Source: Andreprevotia lacus DSM 23236 | Lineage (GTDB): Bacteria > Pseudomonadota > Gammaproteobacteria > Burkholderiales > Chitinibacteraceae | Assembly: GCF_900176275.1 (NCBI RefSeq) | Contig: NZ_FWXD01000033.1 | Coordinates: forward strand, 1-38,937 | Direction: 5' to 3' | DNA: 38,937 nt | Shown: piece after piece, positions 17,194 through 24,419 of the stretch | How the letters are laid out: every line of letters starts with the position of its first letter | How positions within the stretch are numbered: position 1 is the first letter of the stretch | The notes under the pieces: model-generated | What the model was told of the DNA's origin: nothing | Database searches by the model: none | What the model saw: the letters and a program-made list of their open reading frames with translations, nothing else | Made by a program: the position numbers and the translations under genes

Positions 17194-18218
17194 CCGAAGT
17201 GCAGTTGCAGGCGCTGCTGGTCTGGCTGACCGAGCACGATGGCAGCGTCGATCACCGCGCCACCAAGCAGCTCGGTCTGTCGATGAGCCAGCTCAACCGC
17301 GCGCTGGCGTTATTGACCGATGCCGCCGCGCTGGGCGGCCAGCCGTGGGTGCGCACGCAAGACGACGGCCAGCGCCGCACCCTGTGGCTGACCGATGCCG
17401 GCCGGCAGGTGTGCGCCACCACCACACGGGCCGGTGCAATGGTCGTCCACGCCTTGCGCATCGATGCGGCCGGCACTGCCGAGCGCGAAGAATGGCTGGC
17501 CGAAGAGGTGCCGGTGGCGCTGGTCTACAACGGCATCTCGCACGCGGTGATGATGGCCAGCCCGCTGGATCTGGAGGACTTTGCGCTGGGTTTTTCGCTG
17601 TCCGAGGGCATCATCGAACAGGCTGGCGAGTTGCTTGACTGCGAAATCAGCAGCAGCGTGCAGGGCATCAGCGTGGGCCTGCAGATACGCGAAGCGCGCT
17701 TTCAGGCGCTCAAGCAACGCCGCCGCGCACTCACCGGCCGCACCGGTTGCGGCCTGTGCGGGCAGGAGTCGCTGGAAGGCGCCATCCGCCCGGTAGCAAA
17801 AGTGGAGGCCGATTGGCAGGTGCACGCCGACGTGGTACGCGCCGGCATGGCCGCACTCGCGGCCCAGCAGCCCTTGAATGTGCAGACCGGCGCGGCGCAT
17901 GCCGCCGGCTGGTGGCGGCATGGCGTGTTGATCGTGCGCGAGGACGTTGGTCGCCACAACGCGCTGGACAAACTGATTGGTGCCATCGCCCGGCAGCCCG
18001 AACGCGATGGCGTGCTGCTGATGACCTCGCGCGCGTCGTACGAGATCGTCCACAAGGCCGCCGCAGCCGGCATTGCCGTGGTCGCCGCCATCTCGGCCCC
18101 GACCGCGCTGGCGGTGCAGCTGGCCGACGAGGCCGGCATCACCTTGGCCGGCTTTGTGCGTGGCGAACGGATGACGGTGTATAGCCACCCTCAGCGCATC
18201 GTCTGTGAGTCACCATAA
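17190..18218 (+). CDS. fdhD: FdhD sulfurtransferase with an N-terminal winged-helix-like domain
   Basis: A 342-aa protein. Residues about 85-342 are FdhD, which passes sulfur to the molybdenum cofactor of formate dehydrogenase-type enzymes: EEVPVALVYNGISHAVMMAS, FALGFSLSEGII, the catalytic GRTGCGLCG (C187, C190), then EDVGRHNALDKLIG and SRASYEIV. Residues 1-75 are extra compared with E. coli FdhD (277 aa). They read like a MarR-type winged helix: an HTH part (DHRATKQLGLSMSQLNRAL), a wing (VRTQDDGQRRTLWLT) and a final DAGRQVC. The GTG at 17190 overlaps the ydeP stop, which supports this start and hence the fusion. DNA binding is inferred only. Confidence 0.9.
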   Translation: MTEVQLQALLVWLTEHDGSVDHRATKQLGLSMSQLNRALALLTDAAALGGQPWVRTQDDGQRRTLWLTDAGRQVCATTTRAGAMVVHALRIDAAGTAEREEWLAEEVPVALVYNGISHAVMMASPLDLEDFALGFSLSEGIIEQAGELLDCEISSSVQGISVGLQIREARFQALKQRRRALTGRTGCGLCGQESLEGAIRPVAKVEADWQVHADVVRAGMAALAAQQPLNVQTGAAHAAGWWRHGVLIVREDVGRHNALDKLIGAIARQPERDGVLLMTSRASYEIVHKAAAAGIAVVAAISAPTALAVQLADEAGITLAGFVRGERMTVYSHPQRIVCESP

Positions 18219-18255
18219 CCGCGCGTCAACGCTGGTTACAGCTGATCGGGGCCAA

Positions 18256-18377
18256 TGTCGAGCGTCAGCGAGGCTCGCTCGCGGCTGCGAGGGCGGGGGC
18301 GCGGGTTGAATAGAGAGAGCCGCTGTTTCGCTTGCCGCAGCGGATTCGAGCCGGGCTTGGCCCGGCACTTGATGCCA
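18256..18377 (+). repeat. Dispersed hairpin repeat, single copy B
   Basis: Part of the 314-bp gap between fdhD and the next gene. It shares TGTCGAGCG...GCGAGGCT, CTCGCGGCTGCGAGGGCGGG, GCCGCTGTTT and CACTTGATGCC with the inverse complement of the units at 285-900 and with 36767-36912. Its main stem reads CCGGGC-TTG-GCCCGG, where the other copies have CCCGGC-TTT-GCCGGG: pairing is kept although the bases differ. The rest of the gap holds a possible TACAAT -10 element near 18462 and the stem-loop at 18488. Confidence 0.7.
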
Positions 18378-18487
18378 TATCAGCGATCAGCAAGGGCACA
18401 ACAAGCAGCAAGTTCGCCCCGCCGCGTGTCATTGTGCCGAGCAGCAAAGCCGCGCAGCCCTTACAATAGCGGTATTGAAGATCGCCC

Positions 18488-18510
18488 AAATCGCCTGCCG
18501 GCGATTTTTT
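18488..18510 (+). terminator. Terminator-like stem-loop in the leader of the FAD protein gene
   Basis: AAATCGCC-TGCC-GGCGATTT plus three more T residues is an intrinsic-terminator shape 22 bp before the ATG at 18533. If transcription starts upstream (a TACAAT lies near 18462), it would end transcripts before the gene and act as an attenuator. Otherwise it ends read-through from fdhD. No leader peptide or alternative antiterminator stem was found. Confidence 0.55.
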
Positions 18511-18532
18511 GCGTTTAAGGAATTGTGAAGAC

Positions 18533-20152
18533 ATGCTGCGTATCACCGAACTGCGCCTGCCGCTCGACCACACGCCCGAGGAGCTGACCGCTGCCACTCT
18601 GCAGCGCCTGTCCATCCCGGCCAGCCGCCTGCTGAGCACGCTGGTGTTCAAGCGCAGCTACGATGCGCGCAAGGGCAAGCCGATGATGTTCATCTACACC
18701 CTCGATCTCGAGGTGAAGGATGAAGCGGCATTGCTGCGCAAGTTCGCCGACGACCGCAATATCGGCGTCACCCCCGATACCGGCTACCACTTTGTCGGCC
18801 AGGCGCCGGCGCAGCTGGCGCACCGCCCCGTCATCGTCGGCTTTGGCCCCTGTGGCCTGTTTGCCGCGCTGGTGCTGGCGCAAATGGGCTTCAAGCCCAT
18901 CGTGCTGGAGCGCGGCAAGGAAGTGCGCGAGCGCACCAAGGATACCTGGGGCCTGTGGCGCAAGAACGTACTCAACCCGGAATCCAACGTACAGTTTGGC
19001 GAGGGCGGCGCCGGCACCTTCTCGGACGGCAAGCTGTACAGCCAGATCAAGGACCCGCGGCATCTGGGCCGCAAGGTGCTCACCGAGTTCGTCAAGGCAG
19101 GCGCGCCGGAAGAAATCATGTACGTGAGCAAGCCGCACATCGGCACCTTCCGGCTGGTGAGCATGATCGAGCGCATGCGTGCGGAGATCGAAGCGCTGGG
19201 CGGTGAAATCCGCTTCAGCCAGCGCGTGACCGACCTGCTGCTGGAAGACACTGCCGACGGCAAAAAGCAGGTGCGCGGCGTACGGCTGGCCGATGGTGGC
19301 GAGCTGCGCAGCGATCACGTGGTGCTGGCGCTGGGCCATAGCGCGCGCGATACCTTTGAAATGCTGCACGAGCGCGGCGTATTCGTCGAAGCCAAACCGT
19401 TCTCGGTCGGTTTCCGTATCGAGCACCCGCAATCTTTGATCGACCAGGCGCGGCTGGGCAAGTACGCCGGCCACCCGCTCTTGGGTGCGGCCGACTACAA
19501 GCTGGTGCACCACGCGGCTAATGGCCGGTCGGTGTACAGCTTCTGCATGTGCCCGGGCGGTACGGTGGTGGCGGCTACGTCCGAGCCGAATCGTGTGGTC
19601 ACCAACGGCATGAGCCAGTATTCGCGCAACGAGCGCAACGCCAATGCCGGCATCGTGGTCGGCATCACCCCTGCCGACTATCCGGGCGGCCCGCTGGCCG
19701 GCATCGCGCTGCAGCGCGAGCTGGAATCGCGCGCCTTCGAGCTGGGTGGCGGCAACTATGAAGCTCCGGCACAGCTGGTGGGGGACTTCATTGCCGGCCG
19801 TGCGTCCACCCAGCTGGGCGCAGTCGAACCGTCGTACAAGCCGGGCGTGAAAATGGGCTCGCTCGACCCCAGCCTGCCGGATTACGCAATCGCCGCCATT
19901 CGCGAAGCACTGCCCGCTTTCGACAAGCAAATTCGTGGCTTTGCCATGCACGATGCCGTGCTGACCGGTGTGGAAACGCGCACCAGCTCGCCGCTGCGCA
20001 TCACCCGCGACGACACCACCCTGCAAAGCCTGAACGTGGTCGGCCTGTATCCGGCCGGCGAGGGCGCAGGCTACGCCGGCGGCATCCTGTCGGCCGGGGT
20101 GGATGGCATCAAGGTGGCCGAGGCGGTAGCGCTTTCGGTTGTTGGTAAGTAA
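18533..20152 (+). CDS. COG2509-type NAD(P)/FAD-dependent oxidoreductase
   Basis: A 539-aa cytoplasmic flavoprotein of the uncharacterised COG2509 family. Residues 1-95 form a small alpha/beta domain (LRITELRLPLDH...) that precedes the flavin fold in this family. The FAD dinucleotide site is VIVGFGPCGLFAALVLAQMG (100-119), followed by NVQFGEGGAGTFSDGKLYSQ, and the FAD-closing region is GLYPAGEGAGYAGGILSAG near the C-terminus. The substrate is unknown. The ATG at 18533 is the first suitable start, with AAGGAA 10-15 bases upstream. A stem-loop just before it may control expression. Confidence 0.88.
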   Translation: MLRITELRLPLDHTPEELTAATLQRLSIPASRLLSTLVFKRSYDARKGKPMMFIYTLDLEVKDEAALLRKFADDRNIGVTPDTGYHFVGQAPAQLAHRPVIVGFGPCGLFAALVLAQMGFKPIVLERGKEVRERTKDTWGLWRKNVLNPESNVQFGEGGAGTFSDGKLYSQIKDPRHLGRKVLTEFVKAGAPEEIMYVSKPHIGTFRLVSMIERMRAEIEALGGEIRFSQRVTDLLLEDTADGKKQVRGVRLADGGELRSDHVVLALGHSARDTFEMLHERGVFVEAKPFSVGFRIEHPQSLIDQARLGKYAGHPLLGAADYKLVHHAANGRSVYSFCMCPGGTVVAATSEPNRVVTNGMSQYSRNERNANAGIVVGITPADYPGGPLAGIALQRELESRAFELGGGNYEAPAQLVGDFIAGRASTQLGAVEPSYKPGVKMGSLDPSLPDYAIAAIREALPAFDKQIRGFAMHDAVLTGVETRTSSPLRITRDDTTLQSLNVVGLYPAGEGAGYAGGILSAGVDGIKVAEAVALSVVGK

Positions 20153-20164
20153 CAAGAAATTAAA

Positions 20165-20192
20165 TTGACAAGAATTCCTGGTGTGATTTAAT
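20165..20192 (+). promoter_or_regulatory. Candidate sigma70 promoter
   Basis: TTGACA (20165-20170, a perfect -35) is followed after 16 bp by TTTAAT (20187-20192). It lies in the gap after the FAD oxidoreductase stop and would drive the membrane protein gene starting at 20289, with a leader of roughly 90 bases. Confidence 0.6.
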
Positions 20193-20288
20193 CCGGCCCT
20201 TTCATGGTTTGCCGTGCCCGCGTGTTTGGGTGTGGCCAACCGCTTATGCCGGGGCTGTGCGCTGCCGGTCTTGCCGGTATTGAATCAG

Positions 20289-21587
20289 ATGAAGCTGCCT
20301 CGCGCGCGCCCAGACCTTTTGTTGCTTTTGCTGGCCACGTTGAACGTGCTGGCCTTCATGGGCATATTTTTGCTCGCGCCGCTCAATGGCGAAGACTATG
20401 GTTTGACCCGGCCATTTGGCGATGCCCCGATTGCAGATCGCCTGCCGTGGATTGCCGAGCGCATCCATACCCAGTTCACCACCTGGAATGCGCGGCTGGG
20501 CGAGCAACTGGCCATTTTCTGGCTGAGCATGCCCTTGCCGCTATTCTTGCTGGCTGCCGCAGCCACCTTTCTGGCGCTCAATGCGCTGGTGGCCACGCTG
20601 GTCTCGGGCCGGCAGGATGCATGGCGCAAAGGCGCACTGGCGCTGTGTCTGATCTTTCCGTTCTGGCCGGGCATGGAGGTGTTCTTCTGGCGCACCGTGG
20701 TGGCCGGCTATCTGATGCCGCTGATTCCCACGCTGCTGTGCCTGTATTGCTATGCCGGGCCCGAAACACTGCAGCGCGCAACCGGTGTGCGCTGGCGGCT
20801 GGCGCTGTTGATGGTGATTGCGCTGCTGGCCGGCGTGTCGTTCGAGAATACGCCGCTGGCGGTGCTGGCATTCATGCTTGCTGCAGCATGGCGTCATCGC
20901 CACGCGGTGTCGCTGCGCCTGGCGGCACTGCCGATTGCCAGCATGGCAGCGGGCTGGGCCTTGTTGCTGAGTGCGCCGTCCACGGCATTGCGGCGGCAGT
21001 ACTACCACCAGCTGTTCGGCATTCATGGGTATACGCCGGCCTATATCGGCAAGCGCCTGTTCAGTGTGGAGCACACCTTTTTCAGCTCATCGAGCCTGTT
21101 GTTCTTCTCGGCGCTGATCGCCTACTGGTGGCTGCGGCGATGCGGCCTGGCCAGTGCGCGCCTGCACTGGTTGCTGCTGCCGGCATTGATCGCCGTTGGC
21201 ACGGTGGTGATGGCGCCGTATACCGAACCACGTGCCTTTTTGCTGGCGTGGGCCATCATGCTGGCCGTGCTGGTCGAGGCCATATACCGGCTGTGGCAGG
21301 TAAAGCCGCAATGGCGTTCAGGCATGGCGGTGCTGCTGGCTGTCGCGCTGACGGTGCCTGCGTATGCCGCCACGCTCTACAGCGATTTTGCCGGCCGCAT
21401 CCGCGCGCGCGATGCGGCGATCTGGCATCAGATCGGCCAGGCGGCATGCAATATTGGCCTGCCGTCGCAGCAGATCGTTGCCCGCTACCCCTACAAATTC
21501 CTGAACAACCGCGATGACTGGTTTCAGGCCAATCCGGGCTATGTCCAGCAGTTCTTTGGCTGCCGCGTGCTGATGCAGCCCAAATGA
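20289..21587 (+). CDS. Polytopic membrane protein, DUF6056-like (possible GT-C type)
   Basis: A 432-aa protein with about ten or more hydrophobic segments. The first begins soon after MKLPRARPDLLLLLLATLNVL. A conserved-looking acidic motif GEDYGLTRPFG follows helix 1, the position at which GT-C glycosyltransferases and DUF6056 proteins carry their key acidic residues. FWPGMEVFFWRT and a C-terminal periplasmic part (FLNNRDDWFQANPGYVQQFFGC) follow. This suggests a role in surface glycan assembly, but this is inference. ATG 20289 is chosen; an in-frame GTG at 20214 would add 25 residues. No strong Shine-Dalgarno is visible. A shared terminator separates it from the convergent gene. Confidence 0.7.
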   Translation: MKLPRARPDLLLLLLATLNVLAFMGIFLLAPLNGEDYGLTRPFGDAPIADRLPWIAERIHTQFTTWNARLGEQLAIFWLSMPLPLFLLAAAATFLALNALVATLVSGRQDAWRKGALALCLIFPFWPGMEVFFWRTVVAGYLMPLIPTLLCLYCYAGPETLQRATGVRWRLALLMVIALLAGVSFENTPLAVLAFMLAAAWRHRHAVSLRLAALPIASMAAGWALLLSAPSTALRRQYYHQLFGIHGYTPAYIGKRLFSVEHTFFSSSSLLFFSALIAYWWLRRCGLASARLHWLLLPALIAVGTVVMAPYTEPRAFLLAWAIMLAVLVEAIYRLWQVKPQWRSGMAVLLAVALTVPAYAATLYSDFAGRIRARDAAIWHQIGQAACNIGLPSQQIVARYPYKFLNNRDDWFQANPGYVQQFFGCRVLMQPK

Positions 21588-21617
21588 AAAAAGCCCCGGC
21601 AGATGCGGGGGCTTTTT
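21588..21617. terminator. Bidirectional intrinsic terminator
   Basis: AAAAAGCCCC (21588-21597) pairs with GGGGCTTTTT (21608-21617) around a GC-closed loop. T-runs exist on both strands, so it can end both the membrane protein transcript and that of the convergent 71-aa gene. Confidence 0.9.
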
Positions 21618-21639
21618 CATGCAACCGGCCAAAGAACGC

Positions 21640-21855
21640 TTATTCAGCGATCAGCACCAGGCTGTTCAGGTCTTCAACGGTCTTTTCGCCCTTGGGCCAG
21701 CAGACCTTGGCGCGGTTGCCGGTGATCTTCAGTACGCGGCCGTCGTACTTTTCAGCAGCGGCCAGACCTGCCACGCGATTCACGCGGGCGTTCACTTCGA
21801 TGTTCTCCGGGGTGCCGAAGAAACGTTCAATAGCAGTGGCGATGATGGTAATCAT
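21640..21855 (-). CDS. 71-aa conserved-looking protein of unknown function
   Basis: A small cytoplasmic protein that starts MITIIATAIERFFGTPENIEVN. Its second half, YDGRVLKITGNRAKVCWPKGEKTVEDLNSLVLI, resembles an SH3/KOW-type small barrel, so RNA or protein binding is conceivable. I do not recognise a named family. Expression signals are unusually good for the window: a GGAGAG ribosome-binding site 6-11 bases before the ATG, a promoter at 21892-21920 and a strong terminator. This suggests a short, well-expressed transcript. Confidence 0.75.
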   Translation of the reverse strand: MITIIATAIERFFGTPENIEVNARVNRVAGLAAAEKYDGRVLKITGNRAKVCWPKGEKTVEDLNSLVLIAE

Positions 21856-21891
21856 GGCTTGCTCTCCTTGGGTTGTGTAGTATTGCTACGT

Positions 21892-21920
21892 AATATACCG
21901 TAGTTTTATTACGCAAACAA
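21892..21920 (-). promoter_or_regulatory. Promoter with overlapping inverted repeat
   Basis: On the minus strand, TTGTTT (21920-21915) and TATATT (21897-21892) are exactly 17 bp apart, in an AT-rich stretch. The halves CGTAATA and TATTACG form an inverted repeat covering the spacer and the -10 element, a typical repressor-site position. It drives the 71-aa gene, whose start is 37 bp downstream. Confidence 0.65.
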
Positions 21921-22043
21921 GTCTGTTATTTTCGTAATTTTTATACAAACGGCCCGACTGTGCCCAAAGTCACAGTTGCCGGCCCGTGTTCCGGTAAGAT
22001 CAGCGCTTGCGTGCATGGCACGCGTTGCAGACCCTTCAAGCGC

Positions 22044-23297
22044 ATGACAGCCCCCCGTTCCACTCTTTCATCATCACCGCGCGCAGCCGTTATCGGCGGT
22101 GGCCCGGCCGGGCTGATGGCCGCAGAAATGCTGGCTGCGCGCGGCATTGCCGTCGATGTGTACGATGCCATGCCCTCGGTGGGGCGCAAGTTCCTGCTGG
22201 CCGGCATCGGTGGCATGAACATCACGCATTCCGAGCCGGCCGAACCTTTTCTGGATCGCTATGGCGCAGGCCGCGTTTCGTTGCAAAACTACATTTCTGC
22301 TTTCGATGCCGATGCGTTGCAGGCGTGGATACACGCGCTGGGCATAGAAACCTTCGTCGGCAGCTCGGGCCGCGTATTTCCCAAGGACATGAAAGCAGCG
22401 CCGCTGCTGCGCGCCTGGCTGGCGCGGCTGAAAGCGCAGGGCGTCGCCGTGCACCCGCGCCACCGCTGGCTGGGCTGGGGCAGCGATGGCGCGCTGCGCT
22501 TTGCCACGCCGGATGGCGAAATCAGCGTACGTGCCGACACCACCGTGCTGGCGCTGGGCGGCGCCAGCTGGGCGCGGCTGGGGTCGGACGGCGCATGGGC
22601 GCCGCTGCTGGCGCAGCATGGCGTGGAGATCGCGCCGCTGCAGCCGGCCAATTGCGGCTTTGAGGCCGACTGGAGCGCGCACCTGCAAACGAAGTTCGCC
22701 GGCAGCCCGCTCAAATCGGTGGCGCTCACCCTGACCGATGTGCACGGCAATACCGAGCGGCGCATTGGCGAGTTCGTGGTCAGCCAGCATGGCGTCGAGG
22801 GCAGCCTGATCTATGCGTTTTCCGCGCGCATCCGCGAGCTGATTGCCGCGCAGGGCGAGGCCACCATCCATGTCGACCTTAGCCCGCAGCGCGATGCCGA
22901 GCGCGTGCTGCGCGAAGTGAGCCAGCCACGCGGCAGCCGTTCTCTGTCCAGCCATTTGCAGAGCAAGGTCGGCATCGACGGCGTGAAGGCCGCGCTGCTG
23001 CGCGAATGCGTCAGCAAGGACGACTTCAACGATATGACCAAGCTGGCGGCAGCCATCAAGGCACTGCCGATTACGCTGCGCCGCCCGCGCCCCATCGACG
23101 AGGCGATCAGCACCGCTGGTGGCGTGGCCTTTGCGGCGCTGGATGGCGCGCTGATGCTCAAGGCGCTGCCCGGCGTGTTCTGTGCCGGTGAAATGCTTGA
23201 TTGGGAAGCACCCACCGGCGGCTATCTGCTGACCGCCTGTTTTGCCACCGGCCGTGCTGCCGGGCTGGGTGCGGCCAACTGGTTGCAGCAGCCATGA
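22044..23297 (+). CDS. TIGR03862 family flavoprotein (BaiN/HI0933-like)
   Basis: A 417-aa cytoplasmic flavoprotein, first gene of a four-gene operon. The FAD motif AAVIGGGPAGLMAAEMLAARG lies near residues 14-34, then GRKFLLAGIGGMNITHSE, a hallmark of the HI0933/BaiN group, and the C-terminal TGGYLLTACFATGRAAG that closes over FAD. The middle part, FVVSQHGVEGSLIYAFS and PRPIDEAISTAGGV, also fits. No substrate is established for the TIGR03862 branch. The ATG at 22044 follows directly after CAAGCGC, without a clear ribosome-binding site. The gene overlaps arfB by 4 bp. Confidence 0.9.
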   Translation: MTAPRSTLSSSPRAAVIGGGPAGLMAAEMLAARGIAVDVYDAMPSVGRKFLLAGIGGMNITHSEPAEPFLDRYGAGRVSLQNYISAFDADALQAWIHALGIETFVGSSGRVFPKDMKAAPLLRAWLARLKAQGVAVHPRHRWLGWGSDGALRFATPDGEISVRADTTVLALGGASWARLGSDGAWAPLLAQHGVEIAPLQPANCGFEADWSAHLQTKFAGSPLKSVALTLTDVHGNTERRIGEFVVSQHGVEGSLIYAFSARIRELIAAQGEATIHVDLSPQRDAERVLREVSQPRGSRSLSSHLQSKVGIDGVKAALLRECVSKDDFNDMTKLAAAIKALPITLRRPRPIDEAISTAGGVAFAALDGALMLKALPGVFCAGEMLDWEAPTGGYLLTACFATGRAAGLGAANWLQQP

Positions 23298-23695
23298 GCC
23301 GCATCGTGCTCAACGAGAACGAGGTGGAGTTCAGCGCCATCCGCGCGCAGGGTGCGGGCGGGCAGAACGTCAACAAGGTGTCGAGTGCGGTGCACCTGCG
23401 CTTCGATATCCGCGCCTCGTCGCTGCTGGATATCTACAAGCAGCGCCTGCTGGCGCTGAGCGACAGCCGCATCACCAAGGACGGCGTGATCGTCATCAAG
23501 GCGCAGCAGCACCGCACGCAGGAAAAAAACCGCGAGGACGGCATGGCCCGCCTGCTGGCCCTGCTGGAAAGCGTGACGCACGAACCGGTGGTCCGCCGCG
23601 CCACCAAGCCCACGCGCGCCTCGCAGCGCCGCCGCATGGATGGCAAGAGCCATCGCGGCGAGATCAAGTCGCTGCGCGGCAAGGTTTCTGACTAG
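23294..23695 (+). CDS. arfB: Alternative ribosome-rescue factor ArfB (YaeJ)
   Basis: A 133-aa peptidyl-tRNA hydrolase that frees ribosomes stalled on truncated mRNA. The GGQ catalytic motif is at 22-24 within IRAQGAGGQNVNKVSSAVHL. The C-terminal tail is long and basic (RRATKPTRASQRRRMDGKSH...KSLRGK), the part that enters the empty mRNA channel. Both are diagnostic of ArfB rather than of full release factors. It starts by ATGA overlap with the flavoprotein gene and is followed by the SDR gene after 7 bp. Confidence 0.95.
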   Translation: MSRIVLNENEVEFSAIRAQGAGGQNVNKVSSAVHLRFDIRASSLLDIYKQRLLALSDSRITKDGVIVIKAQQHRTQEKNREDGMARLLALLESVTHEPVVRRATKPTRASQRRRMDGKSHRGEIKSLRGKVSD

Positions 23696-23702
23696 GAACA
23701 GC

Positions 23703-24419
23703 ATGAACAAACTGGCCATCATCACCGGCGGCTCGCACGGGCTGGGCGCTGCGCTGGTAGACCAATACACCCAGGCCGGCTGGCAAGTGGCCGAACTATC
23801 GCGCAGCGGCAGCGGCCCGGCGCATGTCGATCTCGATCTGGCCGACCTGGCCCAAGCGCTGGGCACGGTGCGGCCGCTGTTTGCCCGGCTGGCCAGCCAG
23901 CCGTGGGCCGAGGTGGCGCTGATCAGCAACGCCGGCATGCTCACCCCCCTGCTACCCGTGGCGCGGTTGGATGCGGCGGCAATCACGCACAACCTGAATG
24001 TGAACCTGCTGGGCGCGGTGCAGCTGATCGCCGCTTTCGTGCAGGCGTTTGATCGGGTGAGCGCGCGCAAAACCGTGGCGCAGATTTCGTCCGGCGCGGC
24101 GCGCAAGGGCTATGGCAGCTGGAGCCTGTATTGCGCCGCCAAGGCCGGCATGGACAACTTCATCCGCGCGCTGGCGGTCGAGCAGGCTGCCGCCGCTGCG
24201 CCGTTCATCTGCATCAGCATCGACCCGGACGTGATGGACACGCGCATGCAGGGCGAAATCCGCGCCACGCCGGATGATGACTTCCCCGATGTGGCGCGCT
24301 TCATCGCCCGCAAGCAGGCTGGCCAGCTGCGCAGCGCGGCCGAGGTCGCCAATTATGTCGCCGATGTGATCAGTCGCGCCGAAAACGGCCGCAGCTACGA
24401 TATCGAGGCGGCCGACTGA
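23703..24419 (+). CDS. Short-chain dehydrogenase/reductase
   Basis: A 238-aa classical SDR. The NAD(P) site is IITGGSHGLGAALV (7-20), the structural NAG lies at 76-78, and the catalytic set is serine 129/130 with Y143 and K147 (YCAAK). The basic residue after the second strand (LSRSG) suggests NADPH. The general pattern is like the sepiapterin reductase or benzil reductase group, but the substrate is unknown. AGGAA lies 5-9 bases upstream of the ATG. Its TGA overlaps the ATG of the TonB receptor gene by one base. Confidence 0.9.
   Translation: MNKLAIITGGSHGLGAALVDQYTQAGWQVAELSRSGSGPAHVDLDLADLAQALGTVRPLFARLASQPWAEVALISNAGMLTPLLPVARLDAAAITHNLNVNLLGAVQLIAAFVQAFDRVSARKTVAQISSGAARKGYGSWSLYCAAKAGMDNFIRALAVEQAAAAAPFICISIDPDVMDTRMQGEIRATPDDDFPDVARFIARKQAGQLRSAAEVANYVADVISRAENGRSYDIEAAD

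Noticed and set aside
18515-20239. 574-codon open frame on the minus strand
   Set aside because: Antisense to the COG2509 flavoprotein with its clear FAD motifs.
20204-21517. 437-codon frame from ATG 20204
   Set aside because: Shadow in another frame of the membrane protein gene. It lacks hydrophobic periodicity.
23294-23695. Peptide chain release factor gene
   Set aside because: It has the GGQ motif but only 133 residues, no codon-recognition domain and a basic tail, which identifies ArfB.
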